Shown here in pieces: positions 1 through 6,215 of a stretch of 10,578 nt of DNA. How positions within the stretch are numbered: the stretch's first letter is position 1; every line of letters starts with the position of its first letter. The DNA is from an uncultured Anaerosacchariphilus sp. (GTDB taxonomy: Bacteria; Bacillota; Clostridia; Lachnospirales; Lachnospiraceae): NCBI GenBank assembly GCA_934373375.1, contig CAKROP010000046.1:1-10578 (forward strand), given 5' to 3'. The notes under the pieces are model-generated. The model was given only the letters and a program-made list of their open reading frames with translations, was not told the origin of the DNA and searched no databases. Both the position numbers and the translations under genes were made by a program.

Positions 1-192
1 GATTTCCGATACCCAGACCCGATAGGGGGCCGGGTGCTCCCGCCAGGGTAGGACGCGGGCGTGGGTGTCATACCAGAACAGGAGGGGTTGCACGATAGCG
101 GCCAACTGGCTGTTGCCCACTGCTGTGACATCCGATTTTTTCTGCTGTTCCTCTTTTTTTGTATTGCAGTCTACATTCAAATCTTTCTTCAA
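1..192 (-). CDS. mutY: A/G-specific adenine glycosylase MutY (N-terminal part, cut by window edge)
   Basis: MutY removes adenine mispaired with 8-oxoguanine or guanine, as part of the GO base-excision repair system in the cytoplasm. Only about 64 codons are present, reading from 192 to 1 with no stop. The visible protein contains LLFWYDTHARVLPWR followed by PYRVWVSEI. This is the characteristic MutY start, and the Glu of the SEI motif matches the catalytic Glu of the family (E37 in E. coli). The MLQQT motif would come next, outside the window. No ATG exists in frame after the sfsA stop. I chose TTG at 190-192 because AGAGG (200-204) lies 7 bases upstream. TTG at 178-180 or GTG at 118-120 are alternatives, and the GTG would give a more typical N-terminal length. 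The gene follows sfsA by 45 bases and is probably cotranscribed with it. The family call is secure; the start is not. Confidence 0.85.
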   Translation of the reverse strand, partial: MKKDLNVDCNTKKEEQQKKSDVTAVGNSQLAAIVQPLLFWYDTHARVLPWREHPAPYRVWVSEI

Positions 193-196
193 AAAT

Positions 197-260
197 AAAC
201 CTCTATTTTCTACTAAAAATAACTTTAAATTTTTTACTTAAAGACAAACCTCTATTTTCT
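197..260. repeat. 15-bp direct repeat spanning the sfsA 3' end and the mutY ribosome-binding site
   Basis: AAACCTCTATTTTCT occurs exactly twice on the plus strand, at 197-211 and 246-260, with a 49-base offset. On the minus strand the first-transcribed copy encodes the last residues of sfsA. The second copy supplies the AGAGG that best positions the TTG start of mutY. The offset is not a multiple of three, so the copies are read in different frames. Confidence 0.8.
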
Positions 261-918
261 TGTCTATCTTCAGCTCATCCGGCTTCACCAGGCAGTCATA
301 AGCCAGCACCTTCACGCCCGCTTTCGCCGCTCTCCGCAGCGCCTCTCCAAAGGCCGGGTGAGTCCGATCATTGGGCTCCAGCCGCGTGACGCCCTTCATT
401 TGAATCACGAAGCAGATATACGCGTCATACCCGACTTCGATGCAGTGCATTAACTCCTCAATATGCTTCACCCCGCGCTCGGTGGGCGCGTCCGGAAAAC
501 GGGCCACGCCGTCTTCCTCCAGAGTCACGCCCTTGACCTCCATAAAGGCTTTGCGGCCCTCATATTCCAGATAGAAGTCAAAGCGGGAATTCCCGTACTT
601 GCACTCGGGCCTCACAAAGATGTCTGTCGTGCCCAGTCCGCCTGCGTTCAGCCATTCCGCCATGACCTTGTTGGGAGCCTGGGAATCCATATTCACCCAC
701 TGCTTACCTTTTTTCACGGAAACCAGGTCGAGCGCCGTCTTCCGGGCCGGGTTATCGGAGCGCTGCACATACAGCTCCGCACCGGGAACCAGCAACTCCT
801 TACAGCGGCCTGTATTTTTCACATGGCAGACTTCCTGCAGACCATTTTGCTCCACGTAGGCCACAAACCGATTGGGCCGGGAGACGAAGCGGGCAGGCTC
901 CATATGTTCGTATTTCAT
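238..918 (-). CDS. sfsA: DNA/RNA nuclease SfsA (sugar fermentation stimulation protein family)
   Basis: This 226-residue protein matches SfsA along its full length. The family was first named for stimulating maltose metabolism in E. coli and is now regarded as a nucleic-acid-binding nuclease with a PD-(D/E)XK-like active site. Visible landmarks are the N-terminal OB-like segment with HVKNTGRCKELL (residues 32-43), a catalytic-core motif RFDFYLE (112-118, D114), FMEVKGVTL with E127 and K129, and the signature FPDAPTERGVKHI (141-153). The start ATG at 916-918 has AGAGG six bases upstream, which favours it over the ATG five codons later. The product should be cytoplasmic, with no signal peptide or membrane segment. 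It is the first gene after the promoter at 1001-1029 and is followed by mutY. Length is normal for the family (about 230). The biological substrate is not evident from sequence. Confidence 0.94.
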   Translation of the reverse strand: MKYEHMEPARFVSRPNRFVAYVEQNGLQEVCHVKNTGRCKELLVPGAELYVQRSDNPARKTALDLVSVKKGKQWVNMDSQAPNKVMAEWLNAGGLGTTDIFVRPECKYGNSRFDFYLEYEGRKAFMEVKGVTLEEDGVARFPDAPTERGVKHIEELMHCIEVGYDAYICFVIQMKGVTRLEPNDRTHPAFGEALRRAAKAGVKVLAYDCLVKPDELKIDKKIEVCL

Positions 919-1000
919 TTCTTACCTCTGCTGTTGCTGTTCCCGCTCTTCCTTCCAAATTTTCTGTCGAAAAAAGTAACTCAGAACAGCAACTGATTTT

Positions 1001-1029
1001 ATTCTAGCGATATATTTTTAATATGTCAT
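1001..1029 (-). promoter_or_regulatory. Sigma-A type promoter for sfsA-mutY
   Basis: On the minus strand a -35 box ATGACA (1024-1029, five of six matches to TTGACA) and a -10 box TAGAAT (1001-1006, five of six to TATAAT) are separated by an exact 17-base A/T-rich spacer. Transcription would start near 994, giving a leader of about 75 bases before sfsA. The site lies in the only substantial intergenic gap before sfsA (919-1128). No clear terminator for the upstream operon was seen in that gap. Confidence 0.7.
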
Positions 1030-1128
1030 AGAATCTTTCTTAATATTTTGTAAATTACCCTGTTTTTCTATCATCTATCTCGCCTGTTGCATCCTTAAAA
1101 ATATATATTTTGCGAGACTGTTTTGGCA

Positions 1129-2553
1129 TTAATGCACACAGGTATATCCGTTCTCAGCGTCAAAACCCACCGCCGTCACCAGACTCTCGGTGAAATGGTC
1201 ATACACCAGCACATTGATACCATTGAGCGTTTTTAACTCACTCTCACCACTATACACGACAGACTGATTTTCCCCGCCGACCTTCACTTCCAGATCGGAA
1301 GCCGCAAACTCCAGCACACAGGAACCATCCGCTCCGCCAGGCAACACGGTTCCGCCGTCCACGCCACCGATAAAGACGCCGCCCTGTTCCAGCACCTCTT
1401 CCGGCACGCCAAGCTCCGAGAGCACCTCGCCGATGGGCTGCTCTCCATTGTCATAAGCGCCGGTCAGGCCAATCACATAGGTATAGGTTCCTTCATTTTT
1501 CGAAAGCAGCTGCAGGAAATCATACCAGCCTTCCTCCTCTGTCAGCATCTGGTTTGCGTCCTTCTGCTTCCAGTCGGCCGCATTTTCCTCCCAACTGACA
1601 TAAGTCTCATCGCCCCGATGATCGGCCAGATCATAGTTTGACGCCAGCCATCCAGCAAGATAACGGCTCAGCTTCCCGGTTCCCCGATAATTCAGATGGG
1701 AAGCCTCAGCCATATCCGTCTGCGGATCCAGCCCCAGTTCATCATACATCCGATTGAAATCCAGAAACGGAATGCCCTCCTCCGCCGCGATTTCCCCGCA
1801 GCGGTTGAAAATCATCTGCTCGCTCTCGATAATACCCTGATAGGGAGAAATCATGAACACCAGCGGAATCTCTTCCTCCTTTGCCAACGCAATGATTTTC
1901 CGCAGATATTCCTCGGACTTGGGAGCCAGGTCGCTGCTCTCCGTCACCTCGCTCATATCCGCCATAGAATCGTAAGACTTGGTCACGTACAGAGGATAAT
2001 AGCCCTTGGAGGCCTTTCCATGGGGATCGCCCAGGTACGCCGCGAAATCCGCCCGGGAAAGCTCCGTATACCGGGAATGATACACCGGATAACCCAACAG
2101 ATAGGGAATCAGATTGTCCGGCGTGCTGACCCGAATAGCTTCGATCTTATCTTTCGAAAATTTCATGCCGAAGGTGTTCGTCACCGTCCGGGCCTCCTCG
2201 ATGTAGTCCCGGCTCTCGATGGCCCGCACCAGCTCCACCACCATCACCTTAGGACGCTGATATTTCAGGCTTTCCTTCATATAATAGTAGGTGTTCCAGA
2301 GCGGCTGCAGACTGCCCGCCAGATCATAGGACGAGATGCCCTCCTGATCCCAGAGCACCGCCGGATTAATATCGGAATAGGTATGGCTGCTTCCGTAGAA
2401 CATCACGTCGATGCTCCCTGGCTTCTGCTCATAAAAGAGCTCCATGGGCACGATGCCGTCCTCCTGCTTCAGGCTGAACACCTCGTTCAACTTCCACAGA
2501 AGCCCGGCCGCCAGCGCCAGAAATACAACCGTACCGATTAGTTTCTTTTTCAT
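1129..2553 (-). CDS. Membrane-anchored SGNH-type O-acetyltransferase/esterase partner of AlgI, with C-terminal ILEI/FAM3-like domain
   Basis: This 474-residue protein starts with MKKK and a single hydrophobic segment (about 5-20), so it is probably a signal anchor holding an extracellular domain. The SGNH block I is visible as MFYGSSHTYSDINP (51-64, candidate nucleophile S55 or S56). A late block HLNYRG (286-291) carries the candidate catalytic His286. In related DltD/AlgJ-like proteins an Asp lies three residues before that His; here it is Glu283, with D280 nearby. Residues about 355-474 form a separate domain resembling FAM3/ILEI (PANDER-like) domains: YVIGLTGAYDNG (359-370), VFIGGVDGG (393-401), then LNGINVLVYD (443-452) and VGFDA (462-466). 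The gene follows the AlgI homologue by nine bases, the usual partner arrangement, so its likely role is transferring acetyl groups to an extracellular glycan. The substrate is unknown. ATG at 2551-2553 follows TAGGAG, which overlaps the upstream stop codon. Confidence 0.82.
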   Translation of the reverse strand: MKKKLIGTVVFLALAAGLLWKLNEVFSLKQEDGIVPMELFYEQKPGSIDVMFYGSSHTYSDINPAVLWDQEGISSYDLAGSLQPLWNTYYYMKESLKYQRPKVMVVELVRAIESRDYIEEARTVTNTFGMKFSKDKIEAIRVSTPDNLIPYLLGYPVYHSRYTELSRADFAAYLGDPHGKASKGYYPLYVTKSYDSMADMSEVTESSDLAPKSEEYLRKIIALAKEEEIPLVFMISPYQGIIESEQMIFNRCGEIAAEEGIPFLDFNRMYDELGLDPQTDMAEASHLNYRGTGKLSRYLAGWLASNYDLADHRGDETYVSWEENAADWKQKDANQMLTEEEGWYDFLQLLSKNEGTYTYVIGLTGAYDNGEQPIGEVLSELGVPEEVLEQGGVFIGGVDGGTVLPGGADGSCVLEFAASDLEVKVGGENQSVVYSGESELKTLNGINVLVYDHFTESLVTAVGFDAENGYTCVH

Positions 2554-2562
2554 GTAATTCTC

Positions 2563-4044
2563 CTAAAACTGGAAATAGATAAACTGCTGCGCGTCATAGC
2601 CCGGCCCGTAGATGCCAAAAATATACACCGCCGCAATCAGAGCCAGCAGCACGCCCCACCGGAACCAGAGATTCTGCTCTGCCAGAAAGGCATCCATCTG
2701 CTGTTTTTTTAAATACCGAATCAGATCCACCAGAAGCAGAACCAGAAGACTTACGAACAGCACGTTCATTTCTACTCTGTCCAGACCCAGATTGTAAAGC
2801 TCGCCGTTGAACAGATTCCAGAGATCCGGCTTCGTCACCATCCGGCGGATATAGCCGAAGGCGTCGCTGAGACTATTTGCACGGAAGAAGATCCAGGCAA
2901 AGGCCGTCAGGCAGAAGGTCACCAGTACCTGACCCAGCTTGTAGCTGAGACAGTCCGTTTTTATATGCTGCTTTTCTTTGACCCGATCCTTCACGCCCCG
3001 CAGTTCATAGCCGATGATCTGATACAGACCATGCAGTCCGCCCCAGACCACGAAGCTCCAGCTTGCGCCATGCCACAGGCCGCTGGCCAGAAAGGTCACC
3101 ATCAGGTTCAAATATCTGCGTCCTTTCCCGCAACGGCTGCCGCCCAGAGGAATATAGAGATAATCCCGGAACCAGCTGCTGAGGGAAATATGCCATCTGC
3201 GCCAGAACTCCCGCATGGACCGTGCGAAATAGGGCGTCTGAAAATTCTCGATAATACGAAAATCCAGCACCTTTGCCACGCCAAAGGCCATCATGGAATA
3301 GCTGGCGAAATCACAGTAAATCTGAATGGTATAGGCGATGGCTCCCACGGTCAGACCGAAGGTGCCATACATATGATAGTTATCAAAGACCTGATTGGCC
3401 AGAATGGCGATCCGGTCGGCAATTACCATTTTCTGGAACAGCCCAAATAAGAGCAGGGTCAGTCCGCCCGCCACCCGCTCATAATTCCAGAGGGCTTTCT
3501 CCGGAAGCTCCCGAATCTGTCGAAGCAGGTTGCCGGAGCGCTCGATGGGGCCAGACAGAATCACCGGGAAAAAGGACACGAACAGGGCATAGTTCAGGAT
3601 GTTCCGCTCTGCCTTTGTATCACCCCGGTAGACGTCCACCATATAGCCCAGGGACTGGAAGGTATAAAAGGAGATTCCCACCGGCAGGCCGATGCTGAAA
3701 GGCTTGTTCACGGGTCCGATTCCCGCCATCCCCAGCACCGCATTTACATTACCCAGCAGGAAATCAAAATACTTCAAAAGGCCCAACACGCCCAGACTGC
3801 ACAGAAAGGTCAGCCACATATAAAATTTCTTCTTTTTCGCTTCCGCCCGCTCCACCAATAGGCCGCCAGCGTAGGTGATCAGCGTGGAGAACAGCAGAAA
3901 GACCACGTATTTCGGGCTGGCGCTCATATAAAATACGTAGCTTGCAAGAAGAAGCCAGAGACAGCGCGTCTTTTTCGGAATCACGAAATAAATCAGCGCC
4001 GCCACCGGGAAAAAGATTGCAAATTGCAGCGAATTAAACAGCAT
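2563..4044 (-). CDS. MBOAT family O-acyltransferase (AlgI/DltB-like, PatA type)
   Basis: This 493-residue polytopic membrane protein belongs to the AlgI branch of membrane-bound O-acyltransferases, which pass acyl (usually acetyl) groups across the membrane for modification of surface polysaccharides or peptidoglycan. Visible signatures are FYTFQSLGYMVDVYRG (126-141), FFPVILSGPIER (158-169), FWRRWHISLSSWFRDYLYIPLGG (280-302, H285) and SGLWHGASWSFVVWGG (321-336). H325 is the family's catalytic histidine. The C-terminus FIYFQF is typical of Firmicute members. Ten or so hydrophobic segments are spread along the chain. The ATG (4042-4044) lies inside the 3' end of the aminotransferase gene, overlapping it by 11 bases, with GGAGGAA upstream inside that gene, so translation is probably coupled. 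Its stop, TAG at 2563-2565, is part of the ribosome-binding site of the next gene. All key residues are present. The acceptor polymer cannot be deduced. Confidence 0.93.
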   Translation of the reverse strand: MLFNSLQFAIFFPVAALIYFVIPKKTRCLWLLLASYVFYMSASPKYVVFLLFSTLITYAGGLLVERAEAKKKKFYMWLTFLCSLGVLGLLKYFDFLLGNVNAVLGMAGIGPVNKPFSIGLPVGISFYTFQSLGYMVDVYRGDTKAERNILNYALFVSFFPVILSGPIERSGNLLRQIRELPEKALWNYERVAGGLTLLLFGLFQKMVIADRIAILANQVFDNYHMYGTFGLTVGAIAYTIQIYCDFASYSMMAFGVAKVLDFRIIENFQTPYFARSMREFWRRWHISLSSWFRDYLYIPLGGSRCGKGRRYLNLMVTFLASGLWHGASWSFVVWGGLHGLYQIIGYELRGVKDRVKEKQHIKTDCLSYKLGQVLVTFCLTAFAWIFFRANSLSDAFGYIRRMVTKPDLWNLFNGELYNLGLDRVEMNVLFVSLLVLLLVDLIRYLKKQQMDAFLAEQNLWFRWGVLLALIAAVYIFGIYGPGYDAQQFIYFQF

Positions 4045-5227
4045 TCGTTCTATATTCCTCCATCAGCTTCTCAAAGGCCGGCATGGAATCCACGATGGTC
4101 TTCTCGGATACGCAGTAGGAAATCCGCACATAGCCCGGACAGCCGAAATCGTCGCTGGGTACCAGAAGCAGATCATACTTCTTCGCACGCTCGCAGAAGG
4201 CGTAAGCGTCATCATCCAGCGCTTTCATAAACAGATAGAAGGCTCCCTGGGGTTTTACACAGGTGTAACCAATCCGCTGCAGGCCGTCCACCAGGATATC
4301 CCGGTTCTTCTTATAAGCGGAAATGTCTCCGGTATCGTCCACGCACTTTGCCACCACCTGCTGAAACAGGGACGGCGCGCACACAAAGCCCAGCACCCGG
4401 GCAGCACCCGCGATGGCCGGAGCCACATGCTCATGGTCGGCGATGCGATCCGGAATGACAATATATCCGATACGCTCGCCCGGCAGGGACAGGGATTTAC
4501 TGTAGGAATAGCATACCAATGTGTCGTCATAATATTTCGTCAGGTAAGGCACTTCGATATCATCGTACACGATTTCCCGGTAAGGCTCATCGGTAATCAG
4601 ATAAATGGGCGCGCCATACTCTTCCGATTTCTTTTTCAGAATTGTGCAAAGATTCTGGATTGTTTCTTCGGAATATACAACTCCTGAGGGGTTATTCGGG
4701 GTATTTACAATAACTACCTTGGTCTTCGGTGTGATAGCCTGCTCGAAAGCTGCCGCGTCAATCTGGAAATCCGGCAGCTTCGCCGGGATTACGTTCAGGG
4801 TAGCACCCACGCCCTCGACCCAGACACGATACTCCGGAAAGAACGGCGCAAAGGTAATGACTTCTTCTCCTGCGTTTAACAGGGCTTTCAGACAGATATT
4901 CAGGGAAGCTGCTGCTCCGCAGGTCATAAAGATATTTTCCATACGGAAGCTCTCGCCGAAACGACGATTCAAGGAATCTGCAATGGCCATGCGCACCTTC
5001 GGATCACCCGGTGCCGGAGAATATGCGTGAACTTTTTCCGGCGGCAGCTCCATCAGCTCTAAAATCGCCTTTTTCACGGATTCCGGAGCCGGGATGCTGG
5101 GATTGCCCAGGCTGAAATCATAGACTTTATCCTCGCCTATCTCAGCCTTTCTCTTCAGTCCGTAGGAAAAAATCTCTCTTATAACAGAGCTTTTGCTGCC
5201 AAGCTCGTAGCATTCCTGTGATATCAT
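4034..5227 (-). CDS. PLP-dependent class I/II aminotransferase (aspartate aminotransferase-like)
   Basis: This 397-residue fold-type I aminotransferase is expected to act in the cytoplasm on amino or keto acids. Visible features are FSLGNPSIPAP (38-48), the cofactor-contacting NTPNNPSG (175-182, N179), ITDEPYREI (211-219, D213 and Y216), the Schiff-base lysine K244 in SYSKSLSLPGERIGY (241-255), and R368 in GYVRISYC, the usual carboxylate-binding arginine. The start is ATG at 5225-5227: AGGAGG (5235-5240) is seven bases away and MISQECYELG begins family-like sequence. An in-frame ATG at 5297-5299 would add 24 unsupported residues. Proteins of this type are often annotated pyridoxal phosphate-dependent aminotransferase, and the true substrate is not readable from sequence. 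It leads a probable three-gene operon and overlaps the AlgI-like gene by 11 bases, which hints at, but does not prove, a role in making or modifying the acetylated polymer. Confidence 0.92.
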   Translation of the reverse strand: MISQECYELGSKSSVIREIFSYGLKRKAEIGEDKVYDFSLGNPSIPAPESVKKAILELMELPPEKVHAYSPAPGDPKVRMAIADSLNRRFGESFRMENIFMTCGAAASLNICLKALLNAGEEVITFAPFFPEYRVWVEGVGATLNVIPAKLPDFQIDAAAFEQAITPKTKVVIVNTPNNPSGVVYSEETIQNLCTILKKKSEEYGAPIYLITDEPYREIVYDDIEVPYLTKYYDDTLVCYSYSKSLSLPGERIGYIVIPDRIADHEHVAPAIAGAARVLGFVCAPSLFQQVVAKCVDDTGDISAYKKNRDILVDGLQRIGYTCVKPQGAFYLFMKALDDDAYAFCERAKKYDLLLVPSDDFGCPGYVRISYCVSEKTIVDSMPAFEKLMEEYRTNAV

Positions 5228-5285
5228 AATTTGTCCTCCTCTGTGGATCCTTTTTATCCAGACTGCATGATGAAAAGTGCGCCTT

Positions 5286-5299
5286 ATGCGCAGGCGCAT
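5286..5299. promoter_or_regulatory. 14-bp palindrome in the aminotransferase leader (possible operator)
   Basis: ATGCGC-AG-GCGCAT forms perfect 6-bp arms around two bases. It lies just downstream of the candidate promoter at 5315-5343 and about 59 bases upstream of the aminotransferase start. The two-base centre suits a dimeric protein-binding site better than an RNA hairpin. A second inverted pair, TGCGCC (5278-5283) with GGCGCA (5293-5298), overlaps it. Confidence 0.4.
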
Positions 5300-5314
5300 T
5301 GCATACTTGATACT

Positions 5315-5343
5315 ATTTTACTATCCATGGAAAGAAAGTGCAA
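5315..5343 (-). promoter_or_regulatory. Candidate promoter for the aminotransferase-algI-SGNH operon
   Basis: The minus strand has TTGCAC (5338-5343) as a weak -35 (three of six) and TAAAAT (5315-5320) as a good -10 (five of six), with a 17-base spacer. It lies between the rplQ terminator and the aminotransferase, where a promoter is required by context. The -35 match is poor, so the exact site is uncertain. Confidence 0.4.
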
Positions 5344-5410
5344 GAAAAATGCATATTTCACCCTTATTCTGTGCGGGATGGTTCGCCCAGAATTTTCCAG
5401 TTTATATCAT

Positions 5411-5451
5411 AAAAATGCCCCCGTGTCGGATTTCTCCAGCCCGGGGGCATT
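5411..5451 (-). terminator. Rho-independent terminator after rplQ (end of alpha operon)
   Basis: On the minus strand AATGCCCCCG (5442-5451) pairs perfectly with CGGGGGCATT (5414-5423), a GC-rich 10-bp stem, followed directly by a run of T (5411-5415). The 18-base loop contains a small GGA-GAAA-TCC hairpin. The T run occurs only on the minus strand, so the terminator is directional. It begins about 40 bases after the rplQ stop. Confidence 0.9.
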
Positions 5452-5490
5452 CTAAGTTCAATCAAAGAATCTCGAACAATTCGTTAAGGC

Positions 5491-6027
5491 TTATACCAGC
5501 TCCAGAACTACTTCCATAGCTGCGTCACCTTTACGCTGACCGATCTTTACGATTCTGGTGTAACCACCGTTGCGGCTTGCGTACTTCGGTGCGATCTCGT
5601 CGAACAGCTTTGCTGTCAGGTCAACCTTCTTGGTGTTCTTCTTCTTTCCTGCTGCTGCGGTCGGAACCTCAGTTACAGTGTAGAGAACCTTCAGCATCTG
5701 ACGTCTTGCATGCAGTCTGGACGGCTGATCCTTCTTGATGGTCTTCTCTACTTCGTCGTATACGGTAACCTTCTTGCCGTCTACAACTTCCTTTACGCGC
5801 TTTCCGTCAGCGTCCTTACGCGGAACCTTAGCGGTTACAGTAACAGTATCGAAGTTGTCCTTCTCTCTTACTGCCAGTGCGATCAGTCCCTCAGCAATCT
5901 TGCGAACTTCCTTCGCCTTAGCCTCGGTTGTTACAATCTTGCCGTTCTCCAGAAGAGCGGTTACCTGATTTCTCAGGAGAGCCTTTCTCTGGCTGGATGT
6001 TCTGCTCAGTTTTCTATACTTTGCCAT
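5491..6027 (-). CDS. rplQ: 50S ribosomal protein bL17 (enlarged form)
   Basis: bL17 is a large-subunit protein near the peptide exit tunnel. The N-terminus KYRKLSRTSSQRKALLRN, the core SRLHARRQ (103-110), and the C-terminus KLFDEIAPKYASRNGGYTRI (140-159) ending in VVLELV match the family. The start is ATG at 6025-6027 with GGAGG nine bases upstream; an in-frame ATG at 6063 would add 12 residues with no family match. At 178 residues it is longer than the 120-127 of B. subtilis and E. coli. The excess lies in a roughly 45-residue charged insert at about 55-101 and a Lys-rich loop at about 121-134. It is the last gene of the alpha operon. Its ribosome-binding site can pair in a small hairpin at 6038-6051 (CTCCA-TCTG-TGGAG). 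Confidence 0.96.
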   Translation of the reverse strand: MAKYRKLSRTSSQRKALLRNQVTALLENGKIVTTEAKAKEVRKIAEGLIALAVREKDNFDTVTVTAKVPRKDADGKRVKEVVDGKKVTVYDEVEKTIKKDQPSRLHARRQMLKVLYTVTEVPTAAAGKKKNTKKVDLTAKLFDEIAPKYASRNGGYTRIVKIGQRKGDAAMEVVLELV

Positions 6028-6037
6028 TTTGATTTTC

Positions 6038-6066
6038 CTCCATCTGTGGAGCCGCATCCCCATGCG
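6038..6066 (-). promoter_or_regulatory. Two small hairpins before rplQ, one covering its ribosome-binding site
   Basis: Plus-strand positions 6053-6066 read CGCAT-CCCC-ATGCG and 6038-6051 read CTCCA-TCTG-TGGAG; both are perfect 5-bp hairpins in the transcript. The second includes most of the GGAGG that serves rplQ, so translation of bL17 could depend on opening it. Confidence 0.5.
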
Positions 6067-6110
6067 TCTTCGGTCTTACTGGGGCGGGCTTTCTTCCATA
6101 GTGTTTACAT

Positions 6111-6215
6111 ATCATCCTGACGAGGAATTTTATTCCTCGTCAGAAATAATGGAACCTTCTCGAAACGAGTTCGAGAAGTATCATCCTAGTGAGGAATTTT
6201 ATTCCTCACTAGGAT
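6111..6215 (-). repeat. Tandem hairpin cluster between rpoA and rplQ, with two copies of a 33-bp repeat
   Basis: Three perfect inverted repeats occur in a row. H1 has 15-bp arms at 6183-6197 and 6201-6215. H2 (CTTCTCGAA / TTCGAGAAG) is at 6156-6164 and 6170-6178 with a five-base loop. H3 has 12-bp arms at 6117-6128 and 6132-6143. H1 and H3 belong to one repeat (6180-6212 and 6111-6143, 69 bases apart) sharing ATCATCCT and the core GAGGAATTTTATTCCTC. The three positions that differ in one arm are matched by changes in the other arm. No T run follows any of them, so they are not ordinary terminators. H1 contains the rpoA stop codon. Confidence 0.85.

Noticed and set aside
463..996. Plus-strand 177-codon open frame over sfsA
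   Set aside because: Antisense shadow of sfsA, with no recognisable family and no plausible start signal.
1078..1117. TCTCGC/GCGAGA pair with an inner AT palindrome as terminator of the SGNH operon
   Set aside because: Arms are only 6 bp with a loop of about 28 bases, the inner palindrome is A/T only, and no proper T run follows.
5228..5299. Longer aminotransferase start at 5299
   Set aside because: The 24 added residues are basic and unlike the family and would cover the palindrome and leader, while ATG 5227 has AGGAGG at ideal spacing.
6111..6215. rpoA-rplQ hairpins as intrinsic terminators
   Set aside because: No T tract follows the stems on the minus strand, and rplQ, an essential gene, lies immediately downstream.
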